A DNA stretch of 64,000 bases from the NCBI GenBank assembly GCA_030248135.1, contig JASANC010005440.1:62001-126000 (forward strand), given 5' to 3'. The translations under genes were made by a program, and so were the position numbers. The DNA comes from Theristus sp. LFF4_11 (taxonomy: Eukaryota > Nematoda > Chromadorea > Monhysterida > Xyalidae). Below are positions 1-10,300 of this stretch, in pieces; position 1 is the stretch's first letter; the number at the start of each line of letters is the position of its first letter. The notes beneath the pieces were generated by a model. It saw nothing but the letters and a program-made list of their open reading frames with translations. It ran no database searches and was not told the origin of the DNA.

Positions 1-487
1 GGTGGATATGTGTATGGTCATGTCATGGATTTTGTGCAATTTATCATGCACAGTTATTGCGAGTTTCTCATTGTCTGATTTTCCATCATTCTGTTGTGTG
101 TTGGGTGGCCGGTGGAGAGGCCAGCAGAAGCGAAAAACAATGGACCGTTTCGTTTGCATTGCGGAGCAGAGAAACTTCTCTGAATGAACGCAAATTTTAA
201 GATAAATATACAAAACGAATTGACGAATAAATTGTTGTGATGCGTAAAATCAATCAATGAATTCTTTCTATCAAAACGAATCTGAGACGTGGCCAAAACA
301 AAACGTTGATTTTCACTTCATGGACAATATCAATAAGATCACGTGCTAAAGACAACCAAGATATTGCTCAAGGAACTACAGGTTCTCAAACTTTTTTCAG
401 ATTCAGATTCAAATTCTTCATTTCAACGCTTTCTTCTTAACAATCACAAACAACAACAAGCACAAAAAACAAAAAAAATCAATTCTT
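1..487 (-). other. Intron 1 of the SRSF1-type gene (left part of window)
   Basis: AT-rich sequence with no coding exon that I can support on the minus strand. It begins immediately after the GTAAG donor of the SRSF1 exon and runs off the window edge. Confidence 0.55.
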
Positions 488-492
488 CTTAC

Positions 493-653
493 CGTCGATC
501 AGCAAACTCGACGAAACAGAACGGCGGCCCGCGTCGCGTTTTCAAATCAATGAACTCAATCTTGCCGAACTTATAGAAGAAATCCTCGACATCCTTCTCT
601 CGAATATCCGGCGGCAAATTGCCGACGTACACGCGGCGATCTCGCGAGCCCAT
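493..653 (-). CDS. SRSF1: SRSF1 (SF2/ASF)-type SR splicing factor, first coding exon (partial)
   Basis: This exon encodes the start of an SR-family pre-mRNA splicing factor that binds exonic enhancers in the nucleus. It reads 53 codons from the ATG at 653 to a GTAAG donor at 488-492. The product is the first half of an RNA-recognition motif: RNP2 is VYVGNL (residues 8-13), followed by [17 protein letters not shown], an acidic/basic helix, and the RNP1 strand PPFCFVEF (43-50). This matches the first RRM of SRSF1, including the PPDIR and RRGPPF signatures, as I remember the family. The second half of RRM1, RRM2 and the RS tail must lie left of the window: no continuation is visible in 1-487, which I read as intron 1. 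The start is the only in-frame ATG and sits where SRSF1 begins. It is transcribed divergently from ANKMY2. Confidence 0.85.
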
Positions 654-1438
654 TTTTTCGTTGTTTTCTCTTCTCGGCGATTGATTTCTTTTTCACCAAA
701 AAATTGATTATTTGTTCCGTCGGTCCGATACGATTCCACTTTCCACTTCCTTAAATTTTAACAAGAAAACGGATTATTCCTTTTCAAGTTCCACTTTAGG
801 AAACAAATGAAAAAACACAGAAATTTTCTTGTTTCATGCTGATTTGGCAAGCAGCCAAAACAGATCCATATGGGGAGGGAGGTGTTTCGGTGAAACCGGT
901 AATTCAATGATTGATGACGTTTTTAATGAATCAAGAAAAAAAACGAAATGATGCCGAAGCATCACATAAGCTTCAGTACCGTGGGCGGGGGGGGGTGGGG
1001 GGGGGCCCCGGGCCACCCCCCCCGGCACAGTCCCGGGGGCGGGGGGGGGGGGGGGGGGGGGGGGTGTACACCCCCCCAGAGCACCCGAGACCGTCGGGTG
1101 GGGGGGGGGGGGGGGGCACCGTGCCACCCCCCCCCCCCCTAAAACCGGGCACCCCCCCCCCCCCCCATCGTACCCCCCACCCTCGAAAATTTGGCCGACA
1201 CCCCCCCACCCCCCCATGAAATTTTGTCTGGCGGACACCCCCCCCCCCAAAATTTTCTGCACACCCTAAAATTTTTTTCGAAAATCATGATTTTTTGTCT
1301 ATAAAGTCCATAATATAAGCTGAATATATGATAACTTGACCATCTTCATTGTAATTTCAACGATTTTGCAGCAAAATTTAGCGTTTTTCCTTCAAAATTT
1401 AAGCGAAAAATTATCATGGGGGGGTGGGGGGGTGGACC

Positions 1439-2749
1439 TAGGGTTAGGGGCTTTGAAAAAAAAAATTTTTTTTATTTTTTTTTTGTTTTTTTTTTTTTAA
1501 TTTGGATTTTTTTTTCAAACTTAAAAAAAAAATTGAAAAATTTTTCTTCTACTTTGCTCTGAAAATTCGATTTATGGCATAATTTTTTGAAAGTTCAAAC
1601 CAAATTTTCTTCCCAACTTCTTTGTGTGCTTAGGTACATGTCATTATTTGGTCATTTTGACCGACGTACTCCATGTTTTTCGATTTGGATGACTTCTAGA
1701 GTCAATTTTTAGCGTTGAAATGACTTAACTGAATTGAAATATCGTTTCAGAAATCGTTTTCTTGCAACTTAGAACATGTTTTTTCAGTCGGTAGGCCATG
1801 AGATGAACATGATATCTTGTTGATTGGCGTACGTTATAGGTCTACAATGGAGTTGTGCGATATATTGTTAAACAATTGGAGCGGGGATGTTGGTTAATAC
1901 CACATCACACGACCGTTTTTCAGATACCCGATAACATGGCCACATGTTAAAACTTGCGTGCTGAGCTAAACTAACGTGTTAAACTTGCGTCTGTCAGTTG
2001 CCCGCAACGTGATCGCGAAATCATGGTAAAGTACGGCCGATTAAACATGGCAGCTTTTTTCAGGGTTCAAGGAGCGCGCGAATTTTGAATGTCAGAAAAA
2101 AGACATTCAGAAACCAAATTGTGTGCCAAATTTGACGCGTTTTTTTAAACTAACGGATTATCCGCGCTATTGTGTTCACTCTTTTTCCGTTGCACACATG
2201 ACTGGAAATTATGTTCGCATTTTTGAAAAAGACAACTCCTAGTCTGCGACTGATCCCGCCTTGATGGACTGCCTCATTTATTCGGCCATACTGTACGTGT
2301 TTTCGATACGATGATTTGAAGAGTGGGCTCTCGCCATGTGGCAGATAGCATAGCTGGTTGAACCTGAAAGTAAGTGTCTTGGGGGGGGGGGGGGCGACCG
2401 GGTCGACAGGGGTTGCCGACTTAGCTACAGCAAACAGGAATTTTTGAACACAGTCAAATTTTGGTAATTTTCTAAAGAGGAACAACTAAGAACGGTTCAA
2501 TATTCAAGTACACGTCGAAAATTGTCCTTTTTTACTGTTGAAAATGCAACTTTCCCTCTATGAAATGGACATAATTTCAATAAAACACGTTTTTCGCTCT
2601 TATAGTTTTCCGGATCGTTCTGAAAATAGTCTAGATGAACTCAGCTCGACGAGACGCTTCGAACAAACCTAACTTGTAAAAATTTTTTTTTTTTTAAATT
2701 TTTTTTTAATTTAAAAAAAAATCCGGATTTTTTTTTCCCCCTAACCCTA
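1439..2749. mobile_element. hAT-like MITE, family TAGGGTTAGGGG, copy 1
   Basis: The 12-bp inverted termini are TAGGGTTAGGGG and CCCCTAACCCTA, flanked by the perfect 8-bp duplication GGTGGACC at 1431-1438 and 2750-2757. Subterminal A/T tracts follow both ends. The 1311-bp copy is longer than its relatives because it carries a 265-bp insertion at 2029-2293. It has no coding capacity for a transposase. Confidence 0.85.
2029..2293. mobile_element. 265-bp Tc1/mariner-like MITE nested in hAT MITE copy 1
   Basis: This segment is present in copy 1 but absent from the matching positions of copies 2 (around 3793) and 3 (around 6743), which read CATGGTACGTG straight through. In copy 1 the TA is duplicated (2027-2028 and 2294-2295). 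The ends are imperfect inverted repeats: AAGTACGGCCGATTAAA on the left, and CAGTATGGCCGAATAAA as the reverse complement of the right end. TA duplication plus a CAGT-type end suggests the Tc1/mariner superfamily. Confidence 0.75.
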
Positions 2750-3208
2750 GGTGGACCCCCCCACAGAAAATTTTGAAAAAATGCACCCCCCCCCCATGGG
2801 ACCCCCCTGGGGGGGTCCCACGTTACCATAGGTTGGACCCCCCCCTAACTTTTTGGTCGGCACCCCCCCCCCCCCCCACGGTACCATACCCCCCCCCTCG
2901 AAATTTTTTTTGGGCCCACGGTACTGCCCCTAAAACCGGGCACCCCCCCTCGAAAATTTGGCCGACACCCCCCCCACCCCCCCCTGGAAGTTTGTCTGGC
3001 GGACACCCCCCCCCCCCAAAATTTTCTGAACACCCTAAAATTTTTTTCGAAAATCATGATTTTTTGTCTATAAAGTCCATAATATAAGCTGAATATATGA
3101 TAACTTGACCATCTTCATTGTAATTTCAACGATTTTGCAGCAAAATTTAGCGTTTTTCCTTCAAAATTTAAGCGAAAAATTATCATGGGGGGGGTGGGGG
3201 GGTGGACC

Positions 3209-4255
3209 TAGGGTTAGGGGCTTTGAAAAAAAATTTTTTTTTATTTTTTTTTTGTTTTTTTTTTTAATTTGGATTTTTTTTTCAAACTTAAAAAAAAAAT
3301 TGAAAAATTTTTCTTCTACTTTGCTCTGAAAATTCGATTTATGGCATAATTTTTTGAAAGTTCAAACCAAATTTTCTTCCCAACTTCTTTGTGTGCTTAG
3401 GTACATGTCATTATTTGGTCATTTTGACCGACGTACTCCATGTTTTTCGATTTGGATGACTTCTAGAGTCAATTTTTAGCGTTGAAATGACTTAACTGAA
3501 TTGAAATATCGTTTCAGAAATCGTTTTCTTGCAACTTAGAACATGTTTTTTCAGTCGGTAGGCCATGAGATGAACATGATATCTTGTTGATTGGCGTACG
3601 TTATAGGTCTACAATGGAGTTGTGCGATATATTGTTAAACAATTGGAGCGGGGATGTTGGTTAATACCACATCACACGACCGTTTTTCAGATACCCGATA
3701 ACATGGCCACATGTTAAAACTTGCGTGCTGAGCTAAACTAACGTGTTAAACTTGCGTCTGTCAGTTGCCCGCAACGTGATCGCGAAATCATGGTACGTGT
3801 TTTCGATACGATGATTTGAAGAGTGGGCTCTCGCCATGTGGCAGATAGCATAGCTGGTTGAACCTGAAAGTAAGTGTCTTGGGGGGGGGGCGACCGGGTC
3901 GACAGGGGTTGCCGACTTTTTGAGCAGCAAACAGGAATTTTTGAACACAGTCAAATTTTGGTAATTTTCTAAAGAGGAACAACTAAGAACGGTTCAATAT
4001 TCAAGTACACGTCGAAAATTGTCCTGTTTTACTGTTGAAAATGCAACTTTCCCTCTATGAAATGGACATAATTTCAATAAAACACGATTTTCGCTCTTAT
4101 AGTTTTCCGGATCGTTCTGAAAATAGTCTAGATGAACTCAGCTCGACGAGACGCTTCGAACAAACCTAACTTGTAAAAAAAAATTTTTTTTTTTTAAAAA
4201 AAAATTTTTTTTTAATTTAAAAAAAAAATCCGGATTTTTTTTTCCCCTAACCCTA
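3209..4255. mobile_element. hAT-like MITE, family TAGGGTTAGGGG, copy 2
   Basis: This 1047-bp copy lies at the same internal site as copy 1 and is nearly identical outside the 265-bp nested insert. Its left flank is GGTGGACC (3201-3208). The right flank is GGTGGGGGGG followed by TGGACC, consistent with G-run slippage in the duplicate. The shared site means copies 1 and 2 arose by duplication of the host element after one insertion, not by two insertions. Confidence 0.8.
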
Positions 4256-4335
4256 GGTGGGGGGGTGGACCCCCCCCACAGAAAATTTTGAAAAAATGCA
4301 CCCCCCCATGGGACCCCCCTGGGGGGGGTCCCACG

Positions 4336-5069
4336 TAGGGTTGTTAAAAAAAACAAAAATCGTCATTTTTGTTTTTTTTTTTTTAAATTTTTTAAAAAAA
4401 AAAAATTTCAAAAATCAAAGTTGTGCTAAATCAATCAGGGAGTCTGAAGAACCACATATGATATGCAAGCGCCTCCCGAATGACTCCCGTATGGCGGAAC
4501 TTTGCAGATTTTGTTTTGGTGACCTCAATTACCCCTTTTCCAAACCGTCACCATGCCTCTTCTTGTGTTTTGACCTCCAAAACGTCACTAATTGTCCCCA
4601 GCTAAGCTAATGCTAAAGTGAAGACAAACATACCGCCTTGAAATTCGATCAATTCTTCTGATGGTGTCGCGACGACACGACACGAAGCAGCAACCAGACA
4701 ACGTAGCGCTTGCAAACGGAGCAGCGAGCACAATCGGACGCTCTGCGAGGCGAATCGTCACCTTATCTGCATCGGAAATGGCAGGCTAAGCTTTGGGACG
4801 CTCAAAAACTTCATCGCAGATGTTGTCGAAGCCTAAAATCAGTCGGTAAAACGGCCCAAAATCGACTGCTAAAGGTTTTACGAGGTATAATCAAAGAAAA
4901 TTTTTGTTGAACTTTCGAAAAATTGTGCCAAAATTGAGGTTTTCAGACTTCAGAGCATATTAGAGGAAAATTTTTCGAATTTTTTTTTTAAAAAAAATCG
5001 GCATTTTTGTTTTTTTTTAATCACTTTTTTTTAAAAAAAAAAAATTTTCATTTTTGTTTAACAACCCTA
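4336..5069. mobile_element. hAT-like MITE, family TAGGGTTGTT, with empty site in the same window
   Basis: The inverted termini are TAGGGTTGTTAAA and TTTAACAACCCTA, flanked by the perfect 8-bp duplication GTCCCACG at 4328-4335 and 5070-5077. The paralogous unfilled site, GTCCCACG followed directly by TTACCATAGG, is at 2815-2822 in the first unit of the host element. The interior (from CAGGGAGTCTGA to GTTGAACTTTCGAAAAATT) resembles the element at 5418-7214, although the termini differ. Confidence 0.85.
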
Positions 5070-5185
5070 GTCCCACGTTACCATAGGTTGGACCCCCCCC
5101 TCACTTTTTGGTCGGCACCCCCCCCCCCCACGGTACCATACCCCCCCCTCGAAATTTTTTTTGGGCCCACGGTACTGATAAGCTT

Positions 5186-5409
5186 TACACGATGAAAAAC
5201 ACGATCAAAGAATGAATGAATCAGGTTAATTTGTCGGTCGCGGTCGCTGTCGTCGTCGTTTGCGTTTATTCTATTTCTGCGTTTATTTTGTTGGTCACCT
5301 CACCTCCCTAAAGTCTAAAAACTGCCACGGCCACGAATAATTTAAATTAAAAGGACCAGATTTGACTTTTATAATGAGTAGTGTCTGAAAAGTGAGGCCA
5401 GCTCGCGCG
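5186..5409. other. Native spacer between two transposon blocks
   Basis: About 225 bp of non-repetitive sequence with a GTCGTCGTCG run, probably part of the original SRSF1/ANKMY2 intergenic DNA. No gene is visible. Confidence 0.4.
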
Positions 5410-5417
5410 CGCCTGCC

Positions 5418-7214
5418 TAGAGATGTCAAGAAAAAAAAATTTCTATTTTTTTTCTTTAAAAAAAAAAATTTAATTTTTTTTTAAATGAAAGTTGTTCAGA
5501 ATTTTTCAGGGAGTCTGAGAATATCACCATCTGAGGAGCCACCGACTTACCATATGACCCCCACTCATATGGGAGGAGGGTGAAAATTTCAGACTTGGTT
5601 TCGGCGACCCCATTTTCCCACCGACGACATCACGTCTCGTGTTTTGCCTCTCAATTCACCTCAAATAACACGGAAACAAGTTCAACAACAAACCGGTGTG
5701 ATCATGCTGACGACACGAGGCGAAACAGCAACGAGCAACCAACGAAGTTACGCTTGCAGTGGCAGACAGTGCAATTTCGACCTTTCGAGATCCTGAAAAA
5801 CGATGCGTAAATGTGAGTTCTCTGCTTCTATCTCACCTTAGCGGCATCGGAATTTGTTGAACTAGCCTTTGCGACGCTCAAGTACTTCAATGCGCGAGTC
5901 GATCATCACTCACCAAGGCTAAAAACAGTCGATAAATCAATCCAGAATACCACCTGCAGCGTTGAAGACTAAGTGACAAGGTAAAGTCAAAGAAAATTTT
6001 TGTTGAACTTTCGAAAAATTATGCCAAAAACGGCATTTTCAGGGCACATGAAAGAAAAAATTTCAAAAATTTTTAATAAAAAAAATGCTCATTTTTTTTA
6101 CTTTTTTTGAAAAAAAATTTAAAAAAAAATTTTTTTTACCCTTACATAGGGTTAGGGGCTTTGAAAAAAAAAATTTTTTTATTTTTTTTTCGTTTTTTTT
6201 AAAAAAAAAAATTGGATTTTTTTTTCAAACTTAAAAAAAAAATTTGAAAAATTTTTCTTCTACTTTGCTCTGAAAATTCGATTTATGGCATAATTTTTTG
6301 AAAGTTCAAACCAAATTTTCTTCCCAACTTCTTTGTGTGCTTAGGTACATGTCATTATTTGGTCATTTTGACCGACGTACTCCATGTTTTTCGATTTGGA
6401 TGACTTCTAGAGTCAATTTTTAGCGTTGAAATGACTTAACTGAATTGAAATATCGTTTCAGAAATCGTTTTCTTGCAACTTAGAACATGTTTTTTCAGTC
6501 GGTAGGCCATGAGATGAACATGATATCTTGTTGATTGGCGTACGTTATAGGTGACGTCTACAATGGAGTTGTGCGATATATTGTCAAACAATTGGAGCGG
6601 AGATGTTGGTTAATACCACATCACACGACCGTTTTTCAGATACCCGATAACATGGCCACATGTTAAAACTTGCGTGCTGAGCTAAACTAACGTGTTAAAC
6701 TTGCGTCTGTCAGTTGCCCGCAACGTGATCGCGAAATCATGGTACGTGTTTTCGATACGATGATTTGAAGAGTGGGCTCTCGCCATGTGGCAGATAGCAT
6801 AGCTGGTTGAACCTGAAAGTAAGTGTCTTGGTGGGGGGGGGGGGGGGCGGCCGGGTCGACAGGGGTTGCCGACTTAGCTGCAGCAAACAGGAATTTTTGA
6901 ACACAGTCAAATTTTGGTAATTTTCTAAAGAGGAACAACTAAGAACGGTTCAATATTCAAGTACACGTCGAAAATTGTCCTGTTTTACTGTTGAAAATGC
7001 AACTTTCCCTCTATGAAATGGACATAATTTCAATAAAACACGATTTTCGCTCTTATAGTTTTCCGGATCGTTCTGAAAATAGTCTAGATGAACTCAGCTC
7101 GACGAGACGCTTCGAACAAACCTAACTTGTAAAAAAATTTTTTTTTTTAAATTTTTTTTTAATTTAAAAAAAAATTCGGATTTTTTTTCCCCTAACCCTA
7201 CCCTTACATCTCTA
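5418..7214. mobile_element. hAT-like MITE, family TAGAGATGT, interrupted by another MITE
   Basis: The left terminus TAGAGATGTCAAG and the right terminus (reverse complement TAGAGATGTAAGGG) are flanked by the perfect 8-bp duplication CGCCTGCC at 5410-5417 and 7215-7222. The right inverted repeat is split by the insertion of the 6147-7200 element. Without that insert the element is about 735 bp. Its interior shares blocks with the 4336-5069 element. Confidence 0.85.
6147..7200. mobile_element. hAT-like MITE, family TAGGGTTAGGGG, copy 3, inside another MITE's terminus
   Basis: A 1054-bp element with termini TAGGGTTAGGGG and CCCCTAACCCTA, flanked by CCCTTACA at 6139-6146 and 7201-7208. The target is the terminal inverted repeat of the 5418-7214 element. 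Internally it aligns with copies 1 and 2, including the GTCATTATTTGGTCATTTTG and CTTCGAACAAACCTAACTTG segments, and lacks the 265-bp nested insert. Confidence 0.85.
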
Positions 7215-7341
7215 CGCCTGCCAGCAGCGCCAGCAGAGCACTTCCTTCCAGAAAAGTCAGATTCAGATAGAGAATTCCATTTCAAAAAAACCGTTGCATT
7301 CCCCCGTTTTGTTCAAATATCCTCAGTCCTCAATATTAGCC

Positions 7342-10300
7342 ATGGTGCAAACAAAGTCGTTGTCGTCAAAAGAAAAACGGATACTTTCGAGTTTGAGTGA
7401 CGGTGAGTTTGCTTTGTCTTTCAGTTTCGTCTTTCGTTGGGAAAAGTTCATTTGCTATATTTCGACATTCGACAGTGTGTTCGACAAAATATTTCAAAGT
7501 ATATATGTGTCAATGTCAGTTGACATCGATTGATTGTTGAGTTGAAAATGTTTCCGAGCGAGCAAGCAATGTGTTGAGCTGGCGGTGGTCCTTCTCATTC
7601 ATGCAATGTCAATTGTTTTTCTCCCGATTTTCTCAATCGATTTGTGGCATTGATTTTAGGCAACTTTGACGAGGCAATTCGATTGATCCGAGATCAATCT
7701 GAGCCGTACAACGTGAACGCAACCGATGAGGTGAGGTGTTTTCATTCCCATTTTCCATTTTGTTTTAAGCAACTCGCGATCGATGGCTTTCGAATCAATC
7801 AATCGAATCGTCTAGTCTGTTGATTGAGTTCTGTCGTGTACCCGGTGAACGTCAAATCAATCAATGTTTATATACAAAAGTAAAAGCTCCGTTTCCATGT
7901 CACGTGTGAATGGAATTGTCTGTTAGTTTACCAAATTCGCTTTTGCCATTTTGTCATTACACGAAGGCTCGCTTTATGCAACATTAAATAGCATTTTTTG
8001 CGCGTTTCACAGAACCTCCCGTGAGTATTTGTAGTCGATATGAAATGAAATGTCCACCTTTTTTTCAGAATGGCACCACTTTGCTCATGCAATCGGCGTT
8101 CAAAGGCAGCGTTGAGCTGTGTGAAGAGCTGTTGCATCTCGGCGCTGATGTGAACGCAAATGACCACGACCACGGCTATACGGCGCTGATGTTCGCCACG
8201 TTGTCAGGTTAACGGGCATTCATGAAACAGTGTTTAGTGACCGCGTAGGTATGCGTCACTAAATACTTCTTCATGAATGCGCCTTTCGTTTTTTTTTTAT
8301 TTGAACTTGAGAAACTGTGACTTTTCGGGAATTTCTGTCAAATGTCCAGCCAACAACCAGCCAAATCTGTCTCTTGTAAGCTTTGCCTTCAACAATATTT
8401 CTGGGCCAACCGAACCGAACCATCCTGCCAATATTTCGCCAACCGAAAACTTCATGAAATTCCGATTTTTTCCCGCAGGCAACCCGGAGCTGTGTCGACT
8501 GCTGCTCAGCCACGGTGCCAAGGCCTACCGGACGAACAACATAGGAAAGACCGCGTCTGAAATGGCAGCCTTTATTGGTTGGTGGTGGTTTTGTTCTTGT
8601 TTTTTGCGTCTTCGATTTCTTTCTGAAGCTGTGGTATTTGCCTGGAACGGTCACCCGTCGAAGTTGCGTCGTGATGTTCGGTTTTTGCGGTTTTATTTTA
8701 CTGAACACCGACATCTTCGCCATCTTGATAATGATCACGTTTGTTCCTAGAAATATCAAATGTACAAATCTTGACAAGCTTCACACCTAAATTTAAAAAA
8801 AGTCCATTTGATTTCAATCAAACGTTAACCAAAAGCGCAAAAAAATGCAAACGTTGTTGCTTTCTTCACGGGCAAATCGTGATAACCCAAAGAAAACTTC
8901 AAAAATCTGTTTTCAATGTTTCGTCAATGCAGGTCAACACCAGTGCGTCAGCGTCATCAACAACTTCATCGCGCTGGACGACATTGAGCACATCATCCAT
9001 CCGCCCGGCAGCAGCGCACAACCGCGTGTCCCAATGGAGCTGGCGTCGGTGCTGCATCAGCTCTCCAGAACTTATAACATACATCCCGTCAAGGTATGGC
9101 GGTTTCTTCGGAGCTGAGCGTTTTTGGGGTTGTCTAGATCTATGTATTTATTTATGCACTGTCGAACTCTAAATTATAGGGAATCAGCTGATTGGTTGGT
9201 GGTCATGCACTGTTTTCCGTGCAGGCATTGCTGTGGGCGCGTAGTTTGGTTTGCACGGAGAGCATTCCATGCCGTAATCACCAACGAGTCAGCTGATTCC
9301 CCATATTCCAGAGTTAGACTGTAGCTGATCAGGTGCTTTTGCGAGGTTGGTATGCGATACCAGGACGTTACCAGTATGCGATGAAGAAGTCGCTTCAATG
9401 AAGAAGATGCTTTCAATTGGGATGTGCTCTCCGTGGTTTCAATTAAACAGGAATTTTAGCATTGATTTTGTTGCACTCCATTTCAGACAGTGCTGTTCTT
9501 GAGAACCAATAGCGACCTATTGCAACATCGCAAACAGCTGCTCTACATATTTGACGAGTTATTTGAGAAACAGATCAAGTCGAAAGAGAGAAATGAGGTG
9601 TGGTTTCGATGTTTCGTGTTTTTCTTTTGTTCGGATTAAACAATCATATTCTTGCGTTGCTGATGGTCACGAACAAAAGCTGAATTGTAGTCTAATGCTA
9701 AATGTGTGAACGTATGCGAGTGTTGGAGTAAGAGTACGGTATCTACCGTGTTCGGTCTCGACACGACCTTGCTGTCCAGACAATTGAATGTCTGCAAGTC
9801 ATGGTGTCGATTGTAAAAATGTCACATTTTCCCTCGTTCCCTCTCAACTGCATATTTAACGGTCAATAAAGGTGTTTTGAAATCGCGCCAAGATCAAACC
9901 CGGTTGCTACCGTACCGATATAGCTTTTGGGTCATGGATCGTACAACAACAGTTTCATTCATTCTTTCAATTATTCAACCCAGGTGATGGCATTCAAACT
10001 GCACATCATTCTGTCCACCATCAGAGAAGTGTTCACATTTCTGGACGCCATCCACAAGAACGAACCGTCTTGCACAAAACCGGATGCGGAGCTGTTAGAA
10101 AAGTTTACCAAACAGCTGTTGGCAGCGGAGGTGAGTGGTGAAAATTCGTTTTTGGGTTTTTTTTCTCATCAAGTGGCTTTAGAGGGGCACATCACTGATG
10201 AGACCAATCTTCTGCATCTGCATGTTTGCCAGACCATGATGAAATGCTGAGAACCAGATGTTTTTTTTACTGGTCGTGATTTCGCCGATTGCAACGCAAT

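Larger units (their letters stand above)
974..5177. mobile_element. hAT-like non-autonomous element, internally duplicated, G/C-run rich
   Basis: Terminal inverted repeats CAGTACCGTGGGC (974-986) and GCCCACGGTACTG (5165-5177) are flanked by the perfect 8-bp direct repeat ATAAGCTT at 966-973 and 5178-5185. An 8-bp duplication is the hAT superfamily hallmark. A third copy of the right terminus lies at 2914-2926, after which the sequence restarts at CCCCTAAAACCGGGC, matching position 1136. The element is therefore a head-to-tail duplication of about 1.8 kb lacking the left end of the second unit. It carries runs of up to 24 G and long C runs and encodes nothing credible. Each unit holds a further inserted element (1439-2749 and 3209-4255), and the second unit also holds 4336-5069. 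Confidence 0.85.
654..7341. promoter_or_regulatory. Head-to-head SRSF1/ANKMY2 intergenic interval, presumed shared promoter region
   Basis: The SRSF1-type ATG (653, minus) and the ANKMY2 ATG (7342, plus) point away from each other. Two transposon blocks with target duplications (974-5185 and 5418-7222) account for about 6.0 of the 6.7 kb. The native remainder is about 320 + 232 + 119 bp. That would be an ordinary size for a bidirectional promoter that has been pushed apart by insertions. No TATA box or other core element was recognised. The promoter role is inferred from gene orientation only. Confidence 0.45.

Noticed and set aside
834..1262. Long open frames on both strands rich in Gly/Pro
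   Set aside because: They arise from G and C homopolymer runs inside the 974-5177 transposon; no start context, splice sites or family similarity.
2150..6938. Repeated minus-strand frames sharing MFLFRKLPKFDCVQKFLF
   Set aside because: The same frame recurs because it lies in the three copies of one non-autonomous MITE; it is too short for a transposase and broken differently in each copy.
8271..8777. Minus-strand 168-codon frame opposite ANKMY2 exon 4
   Set aside because: It overlaps a well-supported plus-strand exon and its introns; no similarity or splice logic.
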